DNA of 64,000 nucleotides from an uncultured Flavobacteriales bacterium (lineage in GTDB: Bacteria; Bacteroidota; Bacteroidia; CAIKAF01), in NCBI GenBank assembly GCA_903837495.1, contig CAILUT010000009.1, positions 1-64,000 on the forward strand, written 5' to 3'. The position numbers and the translations under genes were made by a program. The notes below the pieces were generated by a model. The model was given only the letters and a program-made list of their open reading frames with translations. It ran no database searches and was not told the DNA's origin. Shown here one piece after another: positions 17,461-25,905 of this stretch. Each line of letters starts with the position of its first letter. Position 1 is the stretch's first letter.

Positions 17461-17610
17461 CGGGGCTGCGCCCCCGATTGAACCGGCATTGGCTGAACGG
17501 GAAAGCCAGCCGGCCTTTGCCGAGGAGGCGACCAGGGGGAGCCACCGCAGGCAAACAGGCCGGCAGCTTGACCGAAAGCCAATACAGGTGAAAGCGGGAA
17601 TTGGCGCCCA
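17461..17610 (+). repeat. Structured intergenic element R2 (subfamily II)
   Basis: This GC-rich hairpin element starts 24 bp after the DUF2723 stop. The tip loop is GACCAGGGGGA (17530-17540) between GGC and GCC. Long-range pairs include ATTGGCT/AGCCAAT and GCCGGCC/GGCCGGC. It begins with CCCCCGATTGAACCGG and ends in GGTGAAAGCGGGAATTGG, so it links the arm motifs of R3-R6 (GATTGAACC, GGTGAAAGC) to those of R1. Confidence 0.8.
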
Positions 17611-17645
17611 AATTCCTTGCTATTTGCAAAACCGAAAATTAGGTT

Positions 17646-17653
17646 TACCTTTG
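17646..17653 (+). promoter_or_regulatory. Promoter -7 box TACCTTTG
   Basis: TACCTTTG directly follows AAATTAGGTT, a string also found in the repeats at the left edge. It predicts a leader of about 95 bases before the RRM gene (17752), long enough for self-regulation by the RNA-binding protein. Confidence 0.6.
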
Positions 17654-17751
17654 TCTCAATTCAATAAGGTGTAAAGGTTCTGATCCAGTAGTCCTTAAAT
17701 TTTATTACGCAGCACCGTTTGCCTTACTGAAATCACTTCTTATTTTTTTCC

Positions 17752-18060
17752 ATGAACATTTTTGTAGCAAAGTTGAGTGACCAAACCACCAGCGAAGACC
17801 TAAACCAACTTTTCGCTGAGTACGGCGAAGTAACGTCGGCCAAGGTAATTATGGACCGCGAAACCGGTCAATCTAAGCGTTTTGGATTTGTCGAAATGCC
17901 CAATGACGATGAGGCCAAAAAAGCCATCAAAGAATTGGACCAAGCTGAATACGACAGCCGTCGAATCGTTGTCAAAGAAGCACGCCCAAAAGAAGAACGT
18001 CCGCGTTCTAATTACGGCGGCGGTGGCGGCGGCGGCGGTGGATACCGCGGCGGATATTAA
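17752..18060 (+). CDS. RRM-domain RNA-binding protein with Gly-rich tail
   Basis: This 102-aa protein is a single RNA-recognition motif with RNP2 'IFVAKL' at residue 2 and RNP1 'KRFGFVEM' near 44, followed by a short Gly/Tyr/Arg tail. Such small RRM proteins are common in Bacteroidota and bind single-stranded RNA, affecting stability or translation. The poly-Gly run is encoded by a GGC repeat that could vary in length. It has its own promoter and a ~95-base leader, and is followed by two palindromes. Confidence 0.9.
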   Translation: MNIFVAKLSDQTTSEDLNQLFAEYGEVTSAKVIMDRETGQSKRFGFVEMPNDDEAKKAIKELDQAEYDSRRIVVKEARPKEERPRSNYGGGGGGGGGYRGGY

Positions 18061-18063
18061 TTC

Positions 18064-18092
18064 AATCTGTAAACAGATTTGGATTAATCCAA
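18064..18092. promoter_or_regulatory. Two palindromes upstream of rimP promoter
   Basis: A hairpin AATCTGT/ACAGATT (18064-18079) directly precedes, sharing a base with, the perfect 14-bp palindrome TTGGATTAATCCAA (18079-18092). The second lies in the -33 region of the rimP promoter and could be a repressor site. The first could also end RRM transcription. Confidence 0.45.
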
Positions 18093-18101
18093 GGCATTTA
18101 T

Positions 18102-18109
18102 TATCTTTG
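18102..18109 (+). promoter_or_regulatory. Promoter -7 box TATCTTTG
   Basis: TATCTTTG lies 59 bp before ATG 18169 and downstream of the palindrome at 18079-18092. It is the likely promoter of rimP-nusA(-infB). Confidence 0.6.
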
Positions 18110-18133
18110 CCTGACGTAAGAGAAAATTGATGG

Positions 18134-18151
18134 AAGGGCCTACAGGCCCTT
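18134..18151 (+). terminator. Leader hairpin, possible attenuator of rimP-nusA-infB
   Basis: The inverted repeat AAGGGCCT/AGGCCCTT is followed by TTTCGTCATT. It lies between the promoter and the rimP start, so it would form in the leader RNA. It resembles a terminator or attenuator stem, though the following T-tract is short. Confidence 0.4.
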
Positions 18152-18168
18152 TCGTCATTATTAAGACC

Positions 18169-18636
18169 ATGAGTGTACGAACTATTTTAGACGAAATTTT
18201 GCCCGAACTGCTGAACGAACACAGTTTGGAGTTGATTGAGCTGAATATACCGGCCGAGCACCGCATTGAAATCTATGTGGACGGGGAAAACAACGTGAGC
18301 ATTGAGCAATGTGCAGCCATCATGCGTCAACTGCGCGGACGTACCGCCGAAGCCTTAGACCCCTTTCACATCATTATCTCTTCCCCAGGTTTAGATAAAC
18401 CCCTTAGGCACCCTCTGCAATTTAAAAAAGCCCTGAATAAATCAATCGAAGTGTTAATGAACAGCGGCGAAAAACATTTGGGCATTTTGACAGAGCACCA
18501 TACAGATTTTTTAAAATTGAACCTGTTTCGCAACACGAAAACCAAATCTGGAGCCAAACCACCCCTCAGCGAAATTGTTCTTGAATTGCCGCTGGCCGAC
18601 ATAAAAAAAACAACAAAACTCATCTTTTTCTCCTAA
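18169..18636 (+). CDS. rimP: Ribosome maturation factor RimP
   Basis: This 155-aa protein helps assemble the 30S subunit. It matches RimP in size and pattern: 'LELIELNIPAEHRIEIYVDGENNVSIEQCAAIMRQL' and the signature 'SSPGLDKPLRHP'. The C-terminal SH3-like part is shorter and less conserved. ATG 18169 (MSVRTILDEI) is preferred over 18127, which would translate the leader hairpin. It opens the classic rimP-nusA-infB cluster; nusA starts 23 bp downstream. Confidence 0.9.
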   Translation: MSVRTILDEILPELLNEHSLELIELNIPAEHRIEIYVDGENNVSIEQCAAIMRQLRGRTAEALDPFHIIISSPGLDKPLRHPLQFKKALNKSIEVLMNSGEKHLGILTEHHTDFLKLNLFRNTKTKSGAKPPLSEIVLELPLADIKKTTKLIFFS

Positions 18637-18659
18637 CCTTAGTTAATCTTTTACATCCC

Positions 18660-19898
18660 ATGAATACCATCTCTTTGATAGATTCTTTTGCCGATTTTAA
18701 AGAGCAAAAAAACATTGACAGAGTAACCATGATGCACATCTTGGAAGAAGTCATCCAGGGTATGATTGTGCGTAAATATGGCGAAGTAGAAAACTTTGAC
18801 CTGATTGTTAACGTAGACAAAGGCGACCTTGAAATTTTTCAAAACCTGTCGATCGTTGAAGACGGACAGGTGGCCGACCCCGTTACCGAAATAGCGTTGT
18901 CGGATGCCCTAAAAATAGAACCTGATTTCGAGGTTGGCGAAGAAGTGTCGGTGGCCGTTCCCTTTTCAAACTTTGGACGCCGAGCCATTACTTCTATGCG
19001 TCAAAATCTGCATGCCCGCATTCAGGATTTAGAAAAAGACGCGGTGTATAAAAAATACAAAGACCGGGTGGGCGAAATTCTGGCCGGCGAAGTATATCAG
19101 GTGTGGAGAAAAGAACTGCTGGTGCTGGACGACGAGGGAAATGAATTGATTTTACCCAAGTCGGAAATGATTCCCAGCGATTTCTTCAAAAAAGGAGAAA
19201 CCATTCGGGCCGTTGTTTTAAAGGTGGACTTAAGAAACAATTCTCCCCTAATTATTTTGTCTCGCACCGCACCCGAATTCCTCGAAAAACTGTTTGAGCA
19301 AGAAGTGCCCGAAGTGTTTGATGGCTTGATTACCATCAAAAAGATTGTGCGCATTCCGGGCGAGCGTGCCAAAGTGGCGGTTGAAAGTTTTGACGACCGG
19401 ATTGACCCTGTTGGAGCCTGCGTAGGAATGAAGGGCAGCCGCATTCACGGTATTGTGCGTGAATTGCGCAACGAAAATATTGACGTGATTAACTTTACCA
19501 ACAATACCTCGCTGTACATTCAGCGGGCCTTAAGTCCGGCTAAAGTTGTAACCATGGAACTGAACGATGCAGATCGCCGGGCCCGGGTCTTTTTAAAACC
19601 AGACCAAGTAAGTCTAGCCATTGGCAAAGGCGGTATGAACATCAAACTGGCCAGCCGCTTGACCGGCTACGAAATCGATGTGTACCGCGACGATGAACCC
19701 GATATGGAAGACGTCGCTCTGGATGATTTCCGCGACGAAATCCAAGACTGGGTCATCGATACCTTGAAGTCCATAGGCTGTGATACCGCTAAGTCTGTAT
19801 TGGAATTAACCAAAGAAGATTTGCTGAGCCGCACCGACTTAGAAGAAGAAACCATCGATGATGTGCTTCGAATTTTTAAGGCTGAATTTGAAAAGTAA
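18660..19898 (+). CDS. nusA: Transcription elongation/termination factor NusA
   Basis: This 412-aa protein binds RNA polymerase and controls pausing, termination and antitermination. It has an N-terminal polymerase-binding domain, an S1 domain (~135-200, 'VGEILAGEVYQVWRKELLVLDDEGNELILPKSEM'), two KH domains with 'GACVGMKGSRIHGIVREL' and 'IGKGGMNIKLASRLTGYEID', and a helix-hairpin-helix-like tail. The order and length are normal for Bacteroidota. It lies between rimP and infB. Confidence 0.95.
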   Translation: MNTISLIDSFADFKEQKNIDRVTMMHILEEVIQGMIVRKYGEVENFDLIVNVDKGDLEIFQNLSIVEDGQVADPVTEIALSDALKIEPDFEVGEEVSVAVPFSNFGRRAITSMRQNLHARIQDLEKDAVYKKYKDRVGEILAGEVYQVWRKELLVLDDEGNELILPKSEMIPSDFFKKGETIRAVVLKVDLRNNSPLIILSRTAPEFLEKLFEQEVPEVFDGLITIKKIVRIPGERAKVAVESFDDRIDPVGACVGMKGSRIHGIVRELRNENIDVINFTNNTSLYIQRALSPAKVVTMELNDADRRARVFLKPDQVSLAIGKGGMNIKLASRLTGYEIDVYRDDEPDMEDVALDDFRDEIQDWVIDTLKSIGCDTAKSVLELTKEDLLSRTDLEEETIDDVLRIFKAEFEK

Positions 19899-19916
19899 CC
19901 ATTTGTCCGAATTCCC

Positions 19917-19924
19917 TACCTTTG
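19917..19924 (+). promoter_or_regulatory. Internal promoter -7 box TACCTTTG before infB
   Basis: TACCTTTG lies in the 67-bp gap between nusA and infB, 41 bp before ATG 19966. It suggests infB can be transcribed separately from rimP-nusA. Confidence 0.6.
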
Positions 19925-19965
19925 TGGTCTTCCACCCAAGGGTCGTTTGATGTTTAATTCTATCT

Positions 19966-22950
19966 ATGTCTGAAGTCAAAACACCGAGATTAAGTAAAGT
20001 TGCCAAAGATTTGAATGTTGGAGTCGCCACTTTGGTGGAAACCCTCAACAAACTTGGACACTCTATTGAGTCCAATCCCAACACAAAAATTTCGGAAGAA
20101 CTTTATTTAATTCTGTGCAAAGAACACCAATCGGATGTTCAAGCAAAGGAGAAGTCTCGCCAAATGAGCGGAAGTCCAGCTCCTAGGGAAACCGTTACCA
20201 TCGAGGATGTCAAAAGGACAGAGCCTCAGCATGTGTACGATGAGCCTCAGCAGGAAATGCTGATTAAAGACATTAGCCTTTCAACGCCGATGATTCCTGA
20301 GCCCGAACCGGCCAAGGAAAAAACCGCCGTTGTTCCTACTCCTCCGCCTGCTCCTGAGGTCCCCGCGGCACCTTCTGTTTCCGCAGCCCCGGTTGTTCCC
20401 CTTGAGGTTGTTGGTTCTACAGAACCCGCTGCCCCTGCTGCAATCGAGGTGCCTGCGCCCGCTCCCGAGGAGAAACCCCAGGTAGCCGGATTTAAGGTGT
20501 TAGGAAAAATTGATTTGGCTCCCAAAAAGCCGGCTAAAAAGGCCGAACCACAGCCCCTTGTACCCACGCCGGCCCCCGTTCAAAAAGAAGAACCTAAGGT
20601 TGCCGAACAAGCAAAACCACTGGACCAATCTGCTCCTGAAGATCCAGAAACACCCGCCGTCCTAGCCCCCGCCGCGGAAGTCCCTACCGTTCCGCAGCCC
20701 GATGCTGCCCCCGAAGTGTACCGTGCCGCTGCCAGCAAGTTAGATGGCCCGACCATTATCGGGAAAATTCAGCTTCCTGCGGCCGGAGACCGCCGTTCAG
20801 ACGACAAAACCAAACGGAAACGAATTACCAAAGAAGGCATTAAAAGGCCTACTCTTTTGGGCGGGCAAACCCCAGGTCAAGGACAATCCAGCCCAGGGCA
20901 AGGCGGCCCCGGACAAGGCGGTCCCGGACAACGCGGTCCCGGTCAATTTCAACGCGGTCCCGGCCAACCCGGACAGCCCGGCCAACGCGGCCCTTCTGGC
21001 GCACAACGCGGACCCCGAAAAGACATTCGTCCCGATATTAAGGTTGAACTTACCGAAGAGGAAATCCAAAAGCAAATTAAGGAGACCTTGGCTCGCCTCA
21101 GCGAACGAGGAAAGTCCAAATCGGTAAAAATGCGACGCCAAAAGAGGGACGGCATCCGCGAAAAAATTCAAAACCAAGCCGAAGCCACCGAACGCGAAAG
21201 CAAAATCCTGAAGGTAACCGAATTCGTTTCAGCAAACGAACTCTCCCAAATGATGGACGTTCCAGTAACCGAAATTATTTCGGCCTGCATGAGCCTAGGT
21301 CTCTTTGTTTCCATTAACCAACGGTTGGACGCCGAAACCATTCAAATTATTGCCGAAGAATTCGGACATGAAATCAAATTCGTTTCGGCCGATACCGAAG
21401 ACGCGGAGGAAGAAGAAGTAGATAGCCCAGAATCCCTGAGCGACCGCCCCCCCATTATTACGGTGATGGGACACGTTGACCACGGTAAAACCTCGCTGCT
21501 CGATTACATTCGAAAAGCCAATGTTATTGCCGGAGAAGCCGGTGGCATTACACAGCACATCGGAGCTTACGGCGTTACCTTAGAAAGCGGAAAACAAATT
21601 ACTTTTATTGATACCCCCGGACACGAAGCTTTTACCGCTATGCGTGCCCGAGGTGCCCAATTGACCGATGTAGCCATTATTGTGATTGCTGCCGACGACT
21701 CGGTGATGCCCCAAACTATCGAAGCCATTAACCATGCCAAGGCCGCCAACGTGCCCATGGTTTTTGCCATCAATAAAATGGACAAACCCGGAGCAAATCC
21801 CGAAAAAATTCGAGAAGCCCTGGCCAACATGAACCTGTTGGTCGAAGATTGGGGGGGGAAATACCAGTGCCAAGAAATTTCGGCCAAACAAGGCATGAAC
21901 ATCGACGCGTTGTTAGATAAAGTACTGCTGGAGGCCGAAATCCTAGAACTGAAGTCCAATCCCGATAAAAACGCCCAAGGGGTAGTTATTGAAGCTCAAC
22001 TTGATAAAGGTCGAGGATACGTGGCCACCCTGCTGGTGCAGTCTGGTAGTTTGTCTATGGGCGATGTGGTGCTGGCTGGTCAATACAGCGGGCGCGTTAA
22101 AGCCATGTTCAACGAGCGCGGTGTACCCATCAAAAAGGCTGGCCCTGCCATGCCCGTGCGGGTCTTGGGCTTGAACGGTGCGCCACAAGCCGGCGATAAA
22201 TTTAAGGTCATGGACGACGAACGCGAAGCCCGTGAAATTGCTACAAAACGCCAGCAATTGCAACGCGAACAAGGCCTTAGAACCCGCAAACACATTACCC
22301 TTGACGAAATTGGACGACGCATTGCCATCGGTGATTTCCAACAACTCAACATCATCATCAAAGCCGATACCGACGGTTCTGCCGAGGCCCTCACCGATTC
22401 GCTGCTCAAACTCAGCACCGACAGCATTCAGGTTAATATCATCCATAAATCAGTGGGTGCAATCAGCGAAAGCGATGTGATGCTTGCCTCTGCCTCTGAC
22501 GCCATTATTCTTGGATTCCAAGTACGCCCAAGCCCTGCGGTTCGACGTCTAGCCGAAGCCGAAGAAATCGACATTCGAACATACTCCATTATCTATCAGG
22601 CAATTGACGAGGTTAAAGCCGCCATGGAAGGCATGCTTGCGCCCGAGTTTGAAGAAAAAGTAATGGCCACCGTCGAAGTACGCGATGTCTTCAGCATCAC
22701 CAAAGTAGGCACCGTTGCCGGCTGTTACGTGACCGATGGTAAAATCAGCAGAAACCACAAAGTCCGAATTATTCGCGACGGAATCGTTATGCATACCGGC
22801 AAACTCAGCAGCCTAAAACGCTTCAAAGACGACGTCAAAGAAGTCGCAACCAGCTACGAGTGCGGCCTTACCATCGACCGCTTCAACGACATCAAAGTGG
22901 GCGATATCATCGAAGCCTTCGATGAGGTTGAAATCAAGCGCAAGCTCTAA
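19966..22950 (+). CDS. infB: Translation initiation factor IF-2
   Basis: This 994-aa GTPase brings initiator tRNA to the ribosome. It has an IF2 N-terminal helical domain (residues 1-~55), then a long disordered Pro/Ala/Glu region (~90-270). A Gly/Pro/Gln/Arg repeat block follows (~300-350, units like GQGGPGQ), then a second N-terminal domain near 410. The G domain carries [17 protein letters not shown] and NKMDKPGA, and the C-terminal beta barrels follow. The length is typical of Bacteroidota IF-2. It is followed 12 bp later by element R3. Confidence 0.96.
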   Translation: MSEVKTPRLSKVAKDLNVGVATLVETLNKLGHSIESNPNTKISEELYLILCKEHQSDVQAKEKSRQMSGSPAPRETVTIEDVKRTEPQHVYDEPQQEMLIKDISLSTPMIPEPEPAKEKTAVVPTPPPAPEVPAAPSVSAAPVVPLEVVGSTEPAAPAAIEVPAPAPEEKPQVAGFKVLGKIDLAPKKPAKKAEPQPLVPTPAPVQKEEPKVAEQAKPLDQSAPEDPETPAVLAPAAEVPTVPQPDAAPEVYRAAASKLDGPTIIGKIQLPAAGDRRSDDKTKRKRITKEGIKRPTLLGGQTPGQGQSSPGQGGPGQGGPGQRGPGQFQRGPGQPGQPGQRGPSGAQRGPRKDIRPDIKVELTEEEIQKQIKETLARLSERGKSKSVKMRRQKRDGIREKIQNQAEATERESKILKVTEFVSANELSQMMDVPVTEIISACMSLGLFVSINQRLDAETIQIIAEEFGHEIKFVSADTEDAEEEEVDSPESLSDRPPIITVMGHVDHGKTSLLDYIRKANVIAGEAGGITQHIGAYGVTLESGKQITFIDTPGHEAFTAMRARGAQLTDVAIIVIAADDSVMPQTIEAINHAKAANVPMVFAINKMDKPGANPEKIREALANMNLLVEDWGGKYQCQEISAKQGMNIDALLDKVLLEAEILELKSNPDKNAQGVVIEAQLDKGRGYVATLLVQSGSLSMGDVVLAGQYSGRVKAMFNERGVPIKKAGPAMPVRVLGLNGAPQAGDKFKVMDDEREAREIATKRQQLQREQGLRTRKHITLDEIGRRIAIGDFQQLNIIIKADTDGSAEALTDSLLKLSTDSIQVNIIHKSVGAISESDVMLASASDAIILGFQVRPSPAVRRLAEAEEIDIRTYSIIYQAIDEVKAAMEGMLAPEFEEKVMATVEVRDVFSITKVGTVAGCYVTDGKISRNHKVRIIRDGIVMHTGKLSSLKRFKDDVKEVATSYECGLTIDRFNDIKVGDIIEAFDEVEIKRKL

Positions 22951-22962
22951 TTCCCTTTTTTT

Positions 22963-23113
22963 GGGGCGGGATACCGGGCTTTCTCCGGTAGTCCGCGGTG
23001 CTCAGTGGCAGGTCCAGCGGCCTTGCGGTGGCTCCTGAAGTCGCCTCCGCGGCACGCGGAACCTGGCACTTCGCCCCTTGCGGGCTACCGGTTCAATCCC
23101 GCCCGCGGGCGGC
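22963..23113 (-). repeat. Structured intergenic element R3 (subfamily I)
   Basis: The element starts 12 bp after the infB stop and reads GGGCGGG...CCGGGCTTTC...GGTAGTCCGCGGTGCT on the plus strand. The tip is TCCTGAAGTC (23033-23042) between GGC and GCC, the complement of the GACTTyAGGA loop. Stems GGTAGTCC/GGGCTACC and AGTGGCAGGT/ACCTGGCACT pair with one mismatch. The 3' arm holds GGCTACCGGTTCAATCCC. It sits between convergent genes. Confidence 0.85.
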
Positions 23114-23143
23114 AATGTTGCTTTTATGGGTTTGCATTTCCCT

Positions 23144-24514
23144 TTACCTCAACCAAACATACCCCGGTAGGGTGTTGGTCGATGAACCTAGGTTCCATTC
23201 TGAATACCCACAACTGGTCGTTTTTGAAAGGTTTCCGCCGGATGTGCCAAAACCAAAACCGGAATCAGAACCCCCATTGCTGGGTTGATTGAAGCTGTTG
23301 CTGTTGTCGTCCAACGGACAGCCAATCCAAGCTCCAGCACGGCCTGTGTTGGTAAACCCTTCTCCGATGTTTGTATTTGAAGAGTTAAACGCCCACATGC
23401 CAATTCCATACGATTGTATAAATTGTTCCTGTCCATTCGCATTTGAAAAGGCAGCTCCAGCCTTCATGGGCAAATTCCAATACCTGCTTCCGGGCGGTAT
23501 GGCTGGGTCGGTGGCATCGCAGCGAACGGTCGAGTTGAAATTGCTGGGGGCATTCACGCCTCCCGCCAACGCAATCGCTTGGGCAAAGGTCCTGGCTGTG
23601 TTGTAAATTTGAATGGGAGGCACCTTTGATTGCCCACCTTGCCGCATTTCCATCGCCAATCGGGTGAAAGGAAAACGGTTCCATGTGGCATATTTTGACC
23701 AATTGCCTGAATTTATATTGAAATCGCTGGCGTTGTGCAATAAGGTGTCGGTCCAGCGGACGCTGCCCGATGGCATATCGCCTTGGTTGAACACCTTTAG
23801 CATCAACACCCAATCTCCACCGTCCAGGTAATTAAATCGGCAATACGCCTGAATTGCTGGGCCGCTGTTTGGCGCTTGTATCCAATAAACCCCATCTGCA
23901 ATCTGGGGATTGGCCTGACGGATGGCCGAGGGATGCACAGCCGGGCAACCGCTTCGTTGACCGGGGTACGCGCAAGGATTTACTGACATTTGGCTTGCAA
24001 GCCCAACACCACAGCTGTTTTTGTCGCTTACCGATACCTGGCCGGTATCCGATCCCACCTGAACCAAAACGGTCGGTGTCAATTGACCACTCAAAACACT
24101 CCAGTTCGAGGGCAGGCTCCATTGTGCTTGGGTTAATCCTATGTTTGAAACCGAATAGGTGGCTTGGCCGCCTGCAGTGGGATCGCTGGGCCCATTAAGT
24201 TGGGTTGGCGGAGCCGGTGGTCCGGTGCAGGTGTCGTCGCACACCGATTTCCATATTCTACCCACCCAAATTTCCAAGCAATGGTTGCTCAGGTTGTAAA
24301 TGGTCAAGCCCTCCAGTCCCAGATTTTGAACTCCGGGCGTGGCAATGCTGTCGCGTTGAACCGTGGTTAACCTTGGAGGAAAAAAGCCCTTGTTCGTACT
24401 TTCCAATTCTAGAACTGCACTGGGACTCAAAAGTTGGGGGTTGTCCCCAATTTTTACTTGTGCCTGAAGAACAACAGCAAAGCACAAACAACACAACAAA
24501 AAGAAATTACGCAT
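23144..24514 (-). CDS. Secreted protein with fibrinogen-like C-terminal domain
   Basis: This 456-aa protein has a signal peptide (ending VVLQAQ). The N-terminal segment 'VLELESTNKGFFPPRLTTVQRDSI' is common in Bacteroidota surface and tail-fibre-like proteins. A PKD/immunoglobulin-like domain follows (~105-180). The C-terminal half (~205-456) resembles fibrinogen-related/lectin domains: 'YWIQAPNSGPAIQAYCRFNYLDGGDWVLMLKVF' mirrors the 'CDM..GGGWTV' start, and the glycine/asparagine-rich end holds paired Cys. It probably binds glycans or particles outside the cell. No T9SS tail is visible, so the export route beyond the Sec pathway is unclear. Confidence 0.72.
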   Translation of the reverse strand: MRNFFLLCCLCFAVVLQAQVKIGDNPQLLSPSAVLELESTNKGFFPPRLTTVQRDSIATPGVQNLGLEGLTIYNLSNHCLEIWVGRIWKSVCDDTCTGPPAPPTQLNGPSDPTAGGQATYSVSNIGLTQAQWSLPSNWSVLSGQLTPTVLVQVGSDTGQVSVSDKNSCGVGLASQMSVNPCAYPGQRSGCPAVHPSAIRQANPQIADGVYWIQAPNSGPAIQAYCRFNYLDGGDWVLMLKVFNQGDMPSGSVRWTDTLLHNASDFNINSGNWSKYATWNRFPFTRLAMEMRQGGQSKVPPIQIYNTARTFAQAIALAGGVNAPSNFNSTVRCDATDPAIPPGSRYWNLPMKAGAAFSNANGQEQFIQSYGIGMWAFNSSNTNIGEGFTNTGRAGAWIGCPLDDNSNSFNQPSNGGSDSGFGFGTSGGNLSKTTSCGYSEWNLGSSTNTLPGYVWLR

Positions 24515-24626
24515 TTGAATGGGGTTTCTTACCTCCCCTAAAGTATCATTCCCTGTTGAGTTGTCAAAATTTCAGGTCCTATTTTAAAAAAAGGCAACTT
24601 TATTATAACAGATAAGGCCTGTAAGA

Positions 24627-25205
24627 TTAACCTTTCAGTCCTTTAAAACTCATTCTATGCAAAGGGCTTGGCCCAAATTGCTGAATGGCCCCTTTGTGGA
24701 ATGGGGTAGGGTAGCCTTTGTTTTTCTTCCAACCGTACTGAGGAAATTGGGCATCTGCTTGGAGCATAAAGGCATCTCGATGCGTTTTGGCCAAAATACT
24801 GGCGGCAGCAATGCAGGCAAAACGGGCATCTCCTTTAATTTCACACCGGTGTAAGATGCCGTTATACGCCTTAAAGCGGTTTCCGTCGATCAACAATCCT
24901 TCTGGGCGTATGCTGAGTCCGTCAATGGCTCGGTGCATGGCCAGTATGGCAGCATTTAGCACATTTATCTTGTCCACTTCTTCATGGCTGCATGAACCTA
25001 TGGCATAGGCGAAGGCTTTTTCTTCAATTTCGATTTTCAACCGATTTCGGTCTTGCAGATTCAGCACTTTTGAATCGTTTAGTCCCTGAATGGGGCGATC
25101 GGGATTTAAAACAACGGCGGCCGCAAAAACCGGCCCAGCCAGGCAGCCCCTTCCGGCTTCATCGCAACCGGCCCAAAGCCTTGAATCTGCCTGTGGATAA
25201 ATCAC
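24627..25205 (-). CDS. rnhB: Ribonuclease HII
   Basis: This 192-aa enzyme cleaves the RNA strand of RNA-DNA hybrids and removes single ribonucleotides from DNA. The catalytic Asp/Glu are in 'AGCDEAGRGCLAGPV', with further acidic residues in 'LIDGN' and 'KTHRD', and the family signature 'NDSKVL'. The C-terminal 'NKGYPTPFHKGAIQQFGPSPLHRMSF' is standard for RnhB. Its start overlaps the end of the upstream unknown gene by four bases. Confidence 0.94.
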   Translation of the reverse strand: MIYPQADSRLWAGCDEAGRGCLAGPVFAAAVVLNPDRPIQGLNDSKVLNLQDRNRLKIEIEEKAFAYAIGSCSHEEVDKINVLNAAILAMHRAIDGLSIRPEGLLIDGNRFKAYNGILHRCEIKGDARFACIAAASILAKTHRDAFMLQADAQFPQYGWKKNKGYPTPFHKGAIQQFGPSPLHRMSFKGLKG

Positions 25206-25894
25206 AAAGGCAAATGGTCGTTGTCCGATTCAAAACGAAAGCCCAAGCGTTTTCCGGTGCGGCCCATTGCCAGTTTGGTGTAGGCCTGTACTTGCTCAAC
25301 AGTAGCTACTTTAACCTGCTCATAAGGTGGCAGCAACATGTCAAAATCTAAGCTGTACAGCAAACAGGTATGCAGCACTTTTTCAAAGGCCTCAATGCTG
25401 ATTTCTTCTTCGCTAAACCGGTTGTATAAAAAGCCGAGCTGCCGTTTCCCTTCCACCATAAAATGATTTTCTTTATTGATGAAAATACGGGCAATTAAAT
25501 ATCCGTAATCTTCTTGACGTTGAAAGGCCAAACTGTCGTGCAAGAAATTGTACACATGAATAACTCCAAAAAAACTGCGTTGTTCGTCTGCTTTCAAATA
25601 GCTGGTTTGCCATTGAGGGTGGCTGCGCTCAAACTGAAATACATTGGAGTGGTGGTTAAGGATCATGACATCTGAGCCAAAGGTCAGGCTAAATTCATGG
25701 CTATTCACATCTTGAAGTTTCCAGCGTGCAGCCGGGGCGGTCCAGGCTTCTACTTCGGGTTTTAAATCGGCAAATACGGCATTCATGGCTTGCCGAAGCA
25801 AGTTAAACCCGTTCAGGGTATTCGCATACACCTGCTGTTTCAGGCGGTTTTTTTCTTTCAGGGTTTCAAGAATCAGCGATCGGGTATCGGCCAT
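25202..25894 (-). CDS. Conserved-looking cytoplasmic protein, unknown
   Basis: This 230-aa protein has no signal peptide. It begins with a helical, possibly coiled-coil segment (LILETLKEKNRLKQQVYANTLNGFNLL) and continues as a mixed alpha/beta fold (FSLTFGSDVMILNHHSNVFQF...). I recognise no named domain. It lies between proS (11 bp away) and rnhB (4-bp overlap) on the same strand, so it is part of that operon. Confidence 0.65.
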   Translation of the reverse strand: MADTRSLILETLKEKNRLKQQVYANTLNGFNLLRQAMNAVFADLKPEVEAWTAPAARWKLQDVNSHEFSLTFGSDVMILNHHSNVFQFERSHPQWQTSYLKADEQRSFFGVIHVYNFLHDSLAFQRQEDYGYLIARIFINKENHFMVEGKRQLGFLYNRFSEEEISIEAFEKVLHTCLLYSLDFDMLLPPYEQVKVATVEQVQAYTKLAMGRTGKRLGFRFESDNDHLPL

Positions 25895-25905
25895 AGTGCT
25901 TTTAT

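Noticed and set aside
23088-23101. tRNA gene suggested by GGTTCAATCCC in R3
   Set aside because: No anticodon arm or D-arm fits; the motif belongs to the outer arm of the repeat element.
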